The notes below the pieces were generated by a model, which saw only the letters and a program-made list of their open reading frames with translations, had not been told where the DNA came from and ran no database searches. DNA of 61,754 nt from Bacteroidales bacterium UBA5281 (GTDB lineage: Bacteria > Bacteroidota > Bacteroidia > Bacteroidales > Lentimicrobiaceae). The DNA is taken from the NCBI GenBank assembly GCA_002410555.1, contig DHSR01000035.1, positions 1 through 61,754 of the forward strand, in the 5' to 3' direction. Below are positions 9,734-16,904 of this stretch, one piece after another. How positions within the stretch are numbered: position 1 is the stretch's first letter; every line of letters begins with the position of its first letter. The translations under genes and the position numbers were made by a program.

Positions 9734-10204
9734 AAGTTAGATAGATTGGTTGGTTGGTTTTTGTATTAATTCCGAAATTTAATTTTTTTCAAGATAAAAA
9801 TATAATAATATGCATTAATTAATTATATGTAAAATTAATTTGCATATACTTAAAAGTAATTTACCATGACTAACGATGTAAATTTACTCCTAAATTATTA
9901 TAAAAAGCAAGCGGGGGGGGTAAGTTATTAACAATTTCGAGAAAGTTATTAACAAATATGAACTTTCAGGTATGATTTTTTGATTTCGGATAAGTTGGCA
10001 TAATTAGAAAGGGCATTTCACATTTTATAAAACTAGTATTTTGGGATTTGAAACAACTTTTTTCATAAATGTTGTACGGCCATGTATCGTTGGCTATTCT
10101 TTTCACTGCTTTTGATTCTATTTCAATTTGTAGAAAATATAACGCATACGCTTAGTGCAACTTAGGTTTTTAGTGGCTTTGTTGCAAAAAAACCGTCTTA
10201 TTTC
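9734..10204. other. AT-rich spacer with G8 tract and 13-bp direct repeats
   Basis: About 470 bases of very AT-rich DNA carry no convincing gene. It holds a run of eight G at 9913-9920 and two identical 13-mers AAGTTATTAACAA at 9922-9934 and 9943-9955, spaced exactly 21 bp. A 27-codon hydrophobic reading (10082-10165, MYRWLFFSLLLILF...) could be a small membrane peptide or a signal-peptide remnant. The region should contain the promoter of the T9SS run. Confidence 0.6.
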
Positions 10205-10236
10205 TTGCATCTTAACAAAACAAATTACTACTTTTG
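10205..10236 (+). promoter_or_regulatory. tRNA-Gln promoter
   Basis: A TTG at 10205-10207 (-33 half) is separated by 21 bases from TACTTTTG at 10229-10236, a perfect TAnnTTTG element. The predicted start is just before the tRNA at 10249. Confidence 0.6.
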
Positions 10237-10248
10237 CACCGCATTCAC

Positions 10249-10320
10249 TGACCTATGGTGTAACTGGCAACACGTCTGATTCTGGATCAGAAGAGTCCAG
10301 GTTCGACCCCTGGTAGGTCA
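10249..10320 (+). tRNA. tRNA-Gln (anticodon CTG)
   Basis: A 72-base cloverleaf. The acceptor arms TGACCTA and TAGGTCA pair perfectly. The anticodon stem is TCTGA/TCAGA around the loop TTCTGGA, which reads anticodon CTG for CAG codons. The T-arm is CCAGG-TTCGACC-CCTGG. No CCA is encoded. Confidence 0.95.
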
Positions 10321-10331
10321 ACTGATTGAAG

Positions 10332-10370
10332 AAAACCACTTACAATTTGCAGCGTAAGTGGTTTTTTCGT
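10332..10370 (+). terminator. Terminator after tRNA-Gln
   Basis: AAAACCACTTAC pairs with GTAAGTGGTTTT (12 bp, 10-base loop) and is followed by a T-rich stretch. Confidence 0.75.
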
Positions 10371-10386
10371 TTTTACCCTTTTTTAA

Positions 10387-11022
10387 TTAAAATGGCTGAG
10401 TGTTCTTCGCTCGCTTATCCGCGATGGAAACAAAAGCGGCCCATCCACCGCCACCCGCCGCGAGAAAAACCCCAATCCATAAAAACCAGTTGATTCCGCT
10501 TCTCATCTCCTTCATTTCAAATTCAAACTGGGTTTTATCAAAAGCATCTTTGGTTTGTTCTATATTTTTGGCACTTTCAGGAAATTCAATGATACTGGTT
10601 TCCTGCATACCGTTGGCCACATCGGTGGAAACCATCATGTATTTATGGTCGGTGAGTTTGGTGAGATCAGGATTTTTCTGCTCCGTGCTCACAATCCACG
10701 TTCCTTTCTTGTCCACCGCACATACGCCATAGGCTTTAAAGGTAAAGCTAAAGGAGCGGTCCATGTCGTTTTTATCCAGCTTAAAGTCATCCAGAAAGTA
10801 GCCGGGCAACTCCTTTTCCATGTTTCGTTTTATCAGCGCGGGATTGTTGCCGTAATTCTGTGACCACATCTGCCACTGATTGGCATTCATGGTCATTGAT
10901 ACTTTAATGTTTGCATTGCCAATGGAATCAATTTTCATTTCCATTTTGGGCTTTAACAACTCCTGTGCCTGTAGCACCAACATGCTGAACAGCACTATGA
11001 TTATGGTCAATATTGTTTTCAT
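10387..11022 (-). CDS. Exported single-pass membrane protein, unknown
   Basis: The 211-residue product starts with a signal peptide (MKTILTIIIVLFSMLVLQAQ). It has a soluble domain with WQMWSQNYGNN near residue 50 and one C-terminal membrane segment (WFLWIGVFLAAGGGGWAAFV, about 178-197) followed by a short basic tail. It would sit in the inner membrane with its domain in the periplasm. It begins 7 bases after the stop of the 176-residue fragment of the broken transglutaminase-like gene, so it probably shared its transcript. I do not recognise the family. Confidence 0.65.
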   Translation of the reverse strand: MKTILTIIIVLFSMLVLQAQELLKPKMEMKIDSIGNANIKVSMTMNANQWQMWSQNYGNNPALIKRNMEKELPGYFLDDFKLDKNDMDRSFSFTFKAYGVCAVDKKGTWIVSTEQKNPDLTKLTDHKYMMVSTDVANGMQETSIIEFPESAKNIEQTKDAFDKTQFEFEMKEMRSGINWFLWIGVFLAAGGGGWAAFVSIADKRAKNTQPF

Positions 11023-11029
11023 GGTCTGA

Positions 11030-11560
11030 TTATTTAATACTTTTATACACTGTGTTGATAACGCCCGAATACTGATCGTAATAGCGGCTGTCTGCGCCCA
11101 CTGCTATTAAACGGTAACCACCCTGAACAGGAGCTATGCGTGCTATCCATTTAAAAGAGGTTCCATACGAGGGATAATACGTGTTACCGGTCACCCTGCC
11201 ACCGTTGATCTGATATTCCAATTGCATATTATTTTGCGAAAAATACTGCGAAACCAGTTGCATGGCATTCTGGCTGCTGTTTGATGGAATGTCATAAACG
11301 CTAATACTCACTGCCTGATCAGGTGAAACCACCTGTGAAGTTAAAATAGGAACGTCCGGTGCTGGTGAGTGATAGGTTTGCCAACCCGAAGGAGTGCTAA
11401 AGGTTAAGGTTCCCGAAGCCCGGTTGCCGTTACCTCCGCCACCACCGCCACCGCCGGCAGAGGGTGCACTTACATTCACCCTGCCCTGCTCTCCGGCCGA
11501 AAATTTCATGGCAATTTCATCTACCTTCTTTCGCAAAAAATCATTGTCTTCCAGGTTCAT
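11030..11560 (-). pseudogene. C-terminal part of split transglutaminase-like gene
   Basis: This 176-residue frame begins MNLEDNDFLRKKVDEI, then has a run of eight glycines near residue 36 and a beta-rich domain starting with LTFSTPSGWQ. Its ATG overlaps the stop of the preceding 88-residue frame as ATGA, so coupled translation is possible. The join also reads as an indel in a G-run (ATGGGATT): one extra G would give MGITSMNLEDN in one frame. I infer that it was once the C-terminal third of one protein, but it could be a separate small gene with coupled translation. Confidence 0.5.
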
Positions 11561-11823
11561 ACTGGTAATCCCATCGCATTTACTTCATTGATATCCACCA
11601 GGGAATACCGGGGGTCTCCTGCCTGCATAGCTTTTACAAACTCTTCGAGGCTCTTCATTCCATGCTTAAAGGCATCTTCGGCACTGGCTATGCTACCCAT
11701 CCCTTCGCCTCCAATTCCTGTGGATTCAATGGCAAAGTATTGCCCGTTAACCCTTACTCCGGGATAAGCATGACCGGGTATAAAAAAGACTATATACCAT
11801 GTGCGACATTCGGGTAGCTTCAT
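11557..11823 (-). pseudogene. Middle part of split transglutaminase-like gene
   Basis: The frame carries IPGHAYPGVRVNG and AIESTGIGGEG near its start. This is the His and acidic-residue half of a transglutaminase-like fold as I know the family. The expected catalytic Cys segment (a Cys followed by a hydrophobic helix before the GHA motif) is absent from this frame and from the overlapping upstream frame. The nominal ATG at 11823 lies inside the upstream frame and is probably not a real start. Confidence 0.55.
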
Positions 11824-12499
11824 ACAAACTCAGTAAAAACTTTACTGCTCCTTCGGCGGTTCCGGAAATGCCTGACGATTCGCCTTTCATTACCTTTTCC
11901 TGAACTACCTGAGTGTAATATTTCACTATGGGATCGTGAGGGGTAACAAAACAGGCAATCAAAGAGCTGTTGCCGAACATATCACCCCAACTCATAATTT
12001 CATCTGCCGGAACATTGGTGTATGCGAAATCATTGCGGTTGAGTATTTTAAAGTTAAACGACTCTTCAAGAAAATCGTTTTCTGAGGCTCCTGCCCATTC
12101 AACTACTATCTCTGCTTTTTCCATAGATTCCGTGGTTTTTCCGGTAATCTTCTCATCAAAAGAGGGATAACATGCCACTACAGCCGATTGTCCTGGAATC
12201 ATTTTCCCCAGGGTGCCCAGTTCTGTCCATTCAATATAGCCCGGCACCCGGTATTTCATGCTTACTCTTTCAAGGGTTTTATTGCCATTATTGGTAATCA
12301 AAGCCTTAAAGAGATAATACTGCCCGTTTAGCGCCTGCGGATTAGAATAAACCTTATGCGCAGCAGGCATAATCAGGCTGCTTTTTTGAATTTTAATATC
12401 CAATCCACCCAAATCACCGCCAGGGTTTAATAAGGATATCACAATAAATACAATGCCTGCTCCAAGCAGCAGCAAAGGAAAAAGAAGCTTTTTGTTCAT
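11747..12499 (-). pseudogene. N-terminal part of split transglutaminase-like gene
   Basis: The 250-residue frame starts with a membrane anchor (MNKKLLFPLLLLGAGIVFIVISLL). It contains a beta domain with a FVTPHDPIVKYYTQ segment near residue 184 and ends FLLSLYEATRMSHMVYS before running into out-of-frame residues. In related proteins this helix precedes the catalytic Cys. The homology signal moves to the +1 frame (11557-11823) around TATAGTCTTTTTTATACC. Either one base was inserted in the T-run or the Cys segment was deleted at TATAGT. The gene heads a minus-strand run with 11557-11823, 11030-11560 and 10387-11022. Confidence 0.55.
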
Positions 12500-12814
12500 A
12501 GCTCAAAATGTTAAGAAAAGATGAATAAAACAGGAACTTTTGCATTGAAAAAATTGCAGACTATATCGCAGGCATACGTGCAATACAGTTAATTTTTTTG
12601 GGAAGGTTATGAGTAAAATGAGAGAAGTACAGAAAAATTAAACCACAATGTGCTGGAAAATGTTTCCTTAATGCGAAAATATCTATGATTTTAGATATAA
12701 CTTAACATCCTTGAATCCATATCATCCTTTGGCTTGATAAATTGCCCTGCCAAATTGCTTCTGCACGCTTTCTCAGAAAGATGATCTTGCACCTTTAATT
12801 TCACCTTATTCTCC
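12500..12814. other. Spacer between divergent genes
   Basis: There are 315 bases between the anchor-bearing frame and the fic operator. No gene, tRNA or strong hairpin was seen. It should contain the minus-strand promoter of the 12499 gene, but no perfect -7 element was identified. Confidence 0.4.
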
Positions 12815-12849
12815 AAAACTAAAATAAGCCCGTTTCTTATTTTAGTTTT
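12815..12849. promoter_or_regulatory. Upstream fic palindrome (candidate operator)
   Basis: AAAACTAAAATAAG, 7 bases, CTTATTTTAGTTTT: a perfect 14-bp inverted repeat whose right end touches the -33 element of the fic promoter. A second copy lies directly after fic at 14048-14082. The two copies differ at one arm position that changed on both sides of the palindrome. Confidence 0.75.
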
Positions 12850-12880
12850 TTGCGTTTTTATAAAATAAGGATTATCTTTG
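12849..12880 (+). promoter_or_regulatory. fic promoter
   Basis: TTTG at 12849-12852 (-33) is followed after 20 bases by TATCTTTG at 12873-12880, a perfect Bacteroidota -7. This predicts a start near 12887 and an 11-base leader before the ATG at 12898. It also rules out the TTG at 12850 as the start codon. Confidence 0.75.
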
Positions 12881-12897
12881 TGCCCAATTTCCTTAAT

Positions 12898-14025
12898 ATG
12901 AAATCATTCAAAGCAGGCACATACATCACTCAGGATGGGTATAAAAGTTTTCAACCCAATCCCATAAACAGGCAATGGATGCTTGATAATATGGAGGTAC
13001 TTGAAATGCTTGGCCGGGCTGACCGGGAACTGGGTCGCCTCGATATGTTTTCGGGATATGTCCCAAATATTGATCTGTTCATAAGCATGCATGTGATCAA
13101 AGAGGCAACACAAAGCAGCCGGATTGAAGGCACACAAACCAATATAAGGGAAGCTTTGCTTGATAAAGAAGACCTCCCGCCTGAAAGCAGGGATGATTGG
13201 GATGAAGTTCAAAATTATATACGTGCATTGCACACGGCAATTGCTGATTTGCAAACACTTCCATTTTCATCGCGGTTAATCCGGAATACGCATAAAGTAT
13301 TGCTGAAAGGCGTAAGGGGAAAGCATAAAAGTCCGGGCGAATTCAGGAAAAGCCAGAACTGGATTGGCGGTTCCACCCTGAAAAATGCAGTGTTTATTCC
13401 ATCCATTCATTCCTTCGTTGGAGAATTGATGAGTGACCTGGAAAAATTTATTCACAATGAAAGTATTTATTTTCCTGAACTACTGCGGATTGCTTTGGTA
13501 CATTACCAGTTTGAAACCATCCATCCATTTTTAGATGGCAACGGAAGGGTAGGCCGCTTGCTGATAACGCTTTATCTGGTAAGTCGCGGAATCCTGAAAA
13601 ATCCGGTGCTTTACCTGTCAGATTTCTTTGAACACAACCGAAGTCAGTATTACGACAAACTCACCCAGGCCAGAGAAAATGACGATATTTCTGGATGGTT
13701 TAAGTTTTTCCTTTCGGGGATTATTGAAACTGCACAAAATGGAATCAAAACATTCGATAATATACTGCGACTGCAAAAGTCGGTAGAAACATCCCTTCAA
13801 ACGCTGGGAAGCCGGGCGGCCAATGCTCAGAAAGTAATGCAGTCTCTCTACAAGAAACCCATTACCAATGCAGCAAAAGTTACAGAAGTGGCTGGTATCT
13901 CAAATGCTTCTGCCTATAAGCTGATTGCTTCACTCGAAAAGCTGGGAATTTTGAATGAAACCACCGGTGGAAAGCGAGGGAGAACCTATGAGTTTACCAA
14001 CTACCTGAAACTTTTCAGCGAGTAA
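12898..14025 (+). CDS. Fic family protein (AMP-transferase-like) with C-terminal winged helix
   Basis: A 375-residue Fic/DOC enzyme expected to transfer AMP (or another nucleotide part) from a nucleotide to a protein hydroxyl. The catalytic motif HPFLDGNGRVGR is at 209-220. The class II inhibitory motif SSRIEG is at 73-78, N-terminal to the Fic core; its Glu77 should block ATP binding. The last 65 residues form a winged helix-turn-helix (AAKVTEVAGISNASAYK), typical of the Fic_N-Fic-HTH architecture. I choose ATG 12898 because the promoter overlaps the earlier TTG. It stands alone between two near-identical palindromes, so the HTH may bind them and autoregulate the gene. All catalytic residues are present. 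The target protein is unknown. Confidence 0.9.
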   Translation: MKSFKAGTYITQDGYKSFQPNPINRQWMLDNMEVLEMLGRADRELGRLDMFSGYVPNIDLFISMHVIKEATQSSRIEGTQTNIREALLDKEDLPPESRDDWDEVQNYIRALHTAIADLQTLPFSSRLIRNTHKVLLKGVRGKHKSPGEFRKSQNWIGGSTLKNAVFIPSIHSFVGELMSDLEKFIHNESIYFPELLRIALVHYQFETIHPFLDGNGRVGRLLITLYLVSRGILKNPVLYLSDFFEHNRSQYYDKLTQARENDDISGWFKFFLSGIIETAQNGIKTFDNILRLQKSVETSLQTLGSRAANAQKVMQSLYKKPITNAAKVTEVAGISNASAYKLIASLEKLGILNETTGGKRGRTYEFTNYLKLFSE

Positions 14026-14047
14026 GCTTTTTTTTACGTTATTCTCC

Positions 14048-14082
14048 AAAACTATAATAAGCAAGTTCCTTATTATAGTTTT
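14048..14082. promoter_or_regulatory. Downstream fic palindrome (second copy)
   Basis: AAAACTATAATAAG, 7 bases, CTTATTATAGTTTT: a perfect 14-bp inverted repeat. TTATTCTCC precedes both copies and AAAATAAGG follows both. It could be a second operator, a termination hairpin, or the footprint of a cassette boundary. Confidence 0.7.
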
Positions 14083-14104
14083 TGGCGATTATCTAAAATA
14101 AGGG

Positions 14105-14209
14105 GAAATTAGCCGCAAAAACGAGAAGACACAAAGTCGCACTAAGATTATTTTTTAAGTTGCGTACATTAGTGTCTTTGAATCTCATTGGCTCTTTTAA
14201 CCTCCACAA
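14105..14209. repeat. ACTAAG/CTTTG intergenic repeat, copy 1
   Basis: The bases contain ACACAAAGTCGCACTAAG on the left and TGTCTTTGAATCTCATTGG then CTCTTTTAACC on the right, an imperfect inverted arrangement. The right part closely matches 15000-15033. It lies between fic and the toxin-antitoxin pair. Confidence 0.5.
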
Positions 14210-14275
14210 TGCGACTTCTAAGTCAGTCCATGTGCATAAAGAATTGTGTACCCGGATAATTAAATTCTTCTTTAT

Positions 14276-14296
14276 GATATACTAATTATATATACC
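14276..14296. promoter_or_regulatory. Possible operator of the MazEF-like pair
   Basis: GATATACTAATTATATATACC is a partly palindromic AT-rich motif 24 bases before the antitoxin ATG. Antitoxins of this type usually bind such sites. The symmetry is imperfect. Confidence 0.3.
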
Positions 14297-14319
14297 TTGG
14301 TGATATCAAATCAAAACCT

Positions 14320-14550
14320 ATGAAAACAGTATCCCTTAAAATTGATGACTCTATTTTCAGTGAGACAGAAAAAATCATCAGCAAGCTAAAAAAACCTAGA
14401 AACAGGTATATCAACGAGGCTATAGATTTTTACAATCGCCATCAGCGCAGGTCACTTCTTGAAAAAGCACTGAAACACGAATCAGGACTTGTAACAAAAG
14501 AGTCTTTAACTGTGCTTCAAGAATTTGAAAGGCTGGGTGATGAAAGTTAA
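14320..14550 (+). CDS. MazE/RHH-type antitoxin
   Basis: The 76-residue protein starts MKTVSLKIDDSIFSETEKI, a beta strand plus helix as in ribbon-helix-helix DNA-binding domains. A helical, charged C terminus (HQRRSLLEKALKHES) probably wraps the toxin. It overlaps the toxin ORF by 11 bases (toxin ATG 14540, antitoxin stop 14548-14550), the usual coupled arrangement. It should neutralise the toxin and repress the operon. Confidence 0.75.
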   Translation: MKTVSLKIDDSIFSETEKIISKLKKPRNRYINEAIDFYNRHQRRSLLEKALKHESGLVTKESLTVLQEFERLGDES

Positions 14551-14884
14551 ACAGTATGAAATCTGGCTGGCTGATTTAAACCCCGAAATTGGCACTGACC
14601 CCGGGAAAACAAGACCTGTATTGATTGTTCAGACAAATCTGCTGAATAAAGTTCCCCATCCTTCATCCATCATTTGCCCGCTCACCACATACATTGAATT
14701 AGATGCTAATATACTCAGGGTTCACCTGAGTAAAGGCATGGCGAATCTGATTGAAGATTGTGATGTACTGATAGACCAAATCAGGGCAATTAACAACCAG
14801 CGACTGATAAAGAAAATTGGGGATATTCCGGCGGAACTTTTGCCCCTGATTAAAGAAAATATAGCTATTGTACTTGATCTTTAA
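14540..14884 (+). CDS. MazF/PemK-type mRNA interferase toxin
   Basis: The 114-residue protein begins MKVKQYEIWLADLNPE. It carries the MazF signature, a Gly/Asp-rich loop then PGKTRPVLIVQTN (residues about 22-34), the following SSIICPLTT strand, and DCDVLIDQIRAI near 75. These Arg and Ser/Thr positions form the RNase site in the family. It should cleave mRNA at short sites and stop growth when free. I prefer ATG 14540 to the ATG at 14525 because it gives the standard N terminus. No disabling change is seen. Confidence 0.85.
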   Translation: MKVKQYEIWLADLNPEIGTDPGKTRPVLIVQTNLLNKVPHPSSIICPLTTYIELDANILRVHLSKGMANLIEDCDVLIDQIRAINNQRLIKKIGDIPAELLPLIKENIAIVLDL

Positions 14885-14934
14885 TGATTTTAATGAGGAT
14901 TTAGTCAAAAGGTGATGCACTGTGACTGGTTGCC

Positions 14935-15034
14935 AATTACCACGCAAGCTCACCGAAATAAAGGTTCATTAAAATAGCTTTTTACTTTGTGTAACTTTGT
15001 GCCTTTGAGTCTTAGTGGCTCTCTTTAACCTTCA
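14935..15034. repeat. ACTAAG/CTTTG intergenic repeat, copy 2
   Basis: It contains ACTTTGTGCCTTTGAGTC followed by TTAGTGGCTCTCTTTAACC, which matches copy 1 at 14169-14205. It runs right up to the DUF2891 gene start and includes a TAnnTTTG match. Confidence 0.5.
14992..14999 (+). promoter_or_regulatory. Possible -7 element inside the repeat
   Basis: TAACTTTG matches TAnnTTTG 38 bases before the DUF2891 ATG. It lies in the repeat and no correctly spaced -33 was seen, so it may be fortuitous. Confidence 0.35.
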
Positions 15035-15037
15035 GAT

Positions 15038-16099
15038 ATGAAAACAACCCTCACTCTTTTCCTCCTCCTTGCCCAACTTTTCGCCTTTAGCCAATCGTCA
15101 CTAACCGAAGCAAAGGCATCCCATTTTGCAAAGCTGGCCCTAAAATGCATTCCACAGGAATACCCCAACAAGCCCGGCGAAGTGGTTGGCAGTGTCAGGG
15201 ACATCAAACCGGTGCGGGAGTACCGTCCGGCTTTTTATGGTTGCTTCGACTGGCACTCCTCAGTGCATGGCCACTGGATGCTGGTGAAACTGCTGAAAGA
15301 ATTTCCGGATATGCCGGAAGCCGGACAAATCAAAACAGCCCTCAACAACAACCTTACACCGGAAAATATACTTATGGAAGTTGAATTCTTCAAAGACAGC
15401 AACAACAAAACCTTTGAACGCACCTATGGCTGGGCCTGGCTGCTAAAGCTGGCCGATGAGCTCCACACCTGGGATAACCCCAATGCCAGACAATGGGAAA
15501 GTGCATTGCAACCCCTTACTGACCTGCTTTGCCAGTATTACCTCGACTTTTTACCAAAATTGGTTTATCCCATCCGGGTGGGCGAGCACTCCAACACGGC
15601 CTTTGGCTTATCTTTTGCGCTCGATTATGCCCGTGCCACGCAAAATAAGCCGCTTGAAGCGATGATTGTGTCCCGGGCGAGGGACTTCTATATAAATGAC
15701 CAAAACTGCCCTGAATCGTGGGAACCCAGTGGCTACGATTTTCTCTCTCCCTGTCTGATTGAGGCTGATTTGATGGCCAGGGTGTTGCCCGATGAGGAAT
15801 TTTTGGAATGGATCAATGCTTTCCTTCCCGGATTAAACACCGGCACGTTGAAAATAATGAACGAAACAGCGAAAGTGGGCGACCGCAGTGATGGCAAACT
15901 GGTTCACCTGGATGGACTTAACTTCTCCCGTGCCTGGTGCCTGAAACATCTGGCCAACAAACCCGGCATGAACCACGAAATTTTACATACAGCAGCCCAA
16001 AAACACATCGATGCCGCCCTGCCCAATGTGGCCGATGGTGATTATGCCGGCGAACACTGGCTGGCAACTTTTGCAGTGATGGCGGTAACAATGGAATAG
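15038..16099 (+). CDS. DUF2891 family exported protein
   Basis: A 353-residue protein with a signal peptide (MKTTLTLFLLLAQLFAFSQS), so probably periplasmic or exported. The body is helical and matches what I know of DUF2891: FYGCFDWHSSVHGHW near residue 66, ERTYGWAWLLKLADEL near 127, and GEHSNTAFGL near 185. These conserved His/Trp/Glu positions suggest an alpha/alpha-toroid, glycoside-hydrolase-like fold. No enzymatic activity is established to my knowledge. It ends 5 bases before the next ORF frame opens. Confidence 0.85.
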   Translation: MKTTLTLFLLLAQLFAFSQSSLTEAKASHFAKLALKCIPQEYPNKPGEVVGSVRDIKPVREYRPAFYGCFDWHSSVHGHWMLVKLLKEFPDMPEAGQIKTALNNNLTPENILMEVEFFKDSNNKTFERTYGWAWLLKLADELHTWDNPNARQWESALQPLTDLLCQYYLDFLPKLVYPIRVGEHSNTAFGLSFALDYARATQNKPLEAMIVSRARDFYINDQNCPESWEPSGYDFLSPCLIEADLMARVLPDEEFLEWINAFLPGLNTGTLKIMNETAKVGDRSDGKLVHLDGLNFSRAWCLKHLANKPGMNHEILHTAAQKHIDAALPNVADGDYAGEHWLATFAVMAVTME

Positions 16100-16146
16100 T
16101 ATGTTTGTTTTCTTATGATTATTGTATCTTTTTAGAAAACAGGGGC

Positions 16147-16452
16147 ATGCATAGTCTTTTCGTAAATAACCTGGATAAAATCAGCGCATTATGCGAGGCA
16201 CATAATGTCAGATCTTTATTTGCCTTTGGTTCCATATGTACCGATGAATATAACGACAACAGTAATATGTATCTACTGGTTTCGTTCAATCCGATGGACT
16301 ATGGTGACTACGCGGACACTTATTTTACTTTAGCTGATAAGATTGAAAGCATCTTTCATCGTCCAGTGGATCTGGTTACCAATAAATCACTGTCAAATCC
16401 ATACCTTATTGATTCTATTAACCGTACAAAAAAGTTGATTTATGGAAATTGA
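16147..16452 (+). CDS. MntA-like nucleotidyltransferase antitoxin, active site lost
   Basis: A 101-residue minimal nucleotidyltransferase. The GS motif (FAFGS, G28-S29) is present, but the paired catalytic aspartates expected in SDxDLLVSF are replaced: the sequence is SNMYLLVSF, with Asn40 and Tyr42. Active MntA antitoxins AMPylate the HEPN toxin HepT, and this one should not. It overlaps by 11 bases the remains of a HepT gene (16442-16776). I choose ATG 16147; a frame start at 16105 adds an unconserved 14 residues. Together these look like a decaying toxin-antitoxin pair. Confidence 0.75.
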   Translation: MHSLFVNNLDKISALCEAHNVRSLFAFGSICTDEYNDNSNMYLLVSFNPMDYGDYADTYFTLADKIESIFHRPVDLVTNKSLSNPYLIDSINRTKKLIYGN

Positions 16453-16776
16453 GGTGAAGAAATTTCTGTGAGATATTTTTGAATCTATCAACTCCACCGA
16501 GAGTTTTTTAGGTGATACCCGGGAATTCAAAATCTATATGGGAAATATGATGCTTCGCCGGGCGGTTGAACGCGATTTTGAAATTATGGGAGAAGCAATG
16601 AGTCGAATAGATAAAGTTAACCCGGAAAATACCATTTCGAGTAAGAGACAAATATAAGCATGCGAAATCGCGTGATTCATGGATATGATAAGATTTATAA
16701 TGAAATTATATGAGGGACTATTGTTCGTCACTTGCCATCGCTAAAAAAGGAGATTGCAGAACGTTTAAAACATTGA
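16442..16776 (+). pseudogene. Decayed HepT-like HEPN toxin (DUF86)
   Basis: The frame opens MEIEVKKFL, then a TGA, then DIFESINSTESFLGDTREFK and MMLRRAVERDFEIMGEA, typical DUF86/HepT sequence. A shift near 16655 moves the homology to another frame, which reads MRNRVIHGYDKIYNEII, a second TGA at the position normally Trp, then RHLPSLKKEIAERLKH. The HEPN RNase motif RxxxxH is still visible as RNRVIH. Two stops and one frameshift destroy the product. It overlaps its MntA-like partner as intact pairs do. Confidence 0.8.
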
Positions 16777-16863
16777 CATTCCACTAACCTTGTCAGGGAG
16801 CCAAACATCGTTTCATTTCTCAGCGCCTGCCCACCGTAATGAAATGAAGGCTGGGTCTCCGCG

Positions 16864-16881
16864 TCCCGATGGCTATCGGGA
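16864..16881. repeat. REP-like palindrome
   Basis: TCCCGATGGCTATCGGGA is an 18-base near-perfect palindrome between the HepT remnant and the convergent MBOAT gene. A degenerate relative (CTCCGATAGCTACAGG) occurs near 21869. It may also act as a terminator hairpin. Confidence 0.5.
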
Positions 16882-16904
16882 TTGCGTGGTTTTACCTTTC
16901 CCTC

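Noticed and set aside
12850..12897. TTG start for Fic giving 16 extra residues
   Set aside because: The promoter -33 and -7 elements overlap these bases, so ATG 12898 is the likelier start.
16442..16776. TGA read as Trp in the HepT-like frame (recoding)
   Set aside because: A frameshift also breaks the gene, all other genes use TGA as stop, and only one TGA is at a Trp position.
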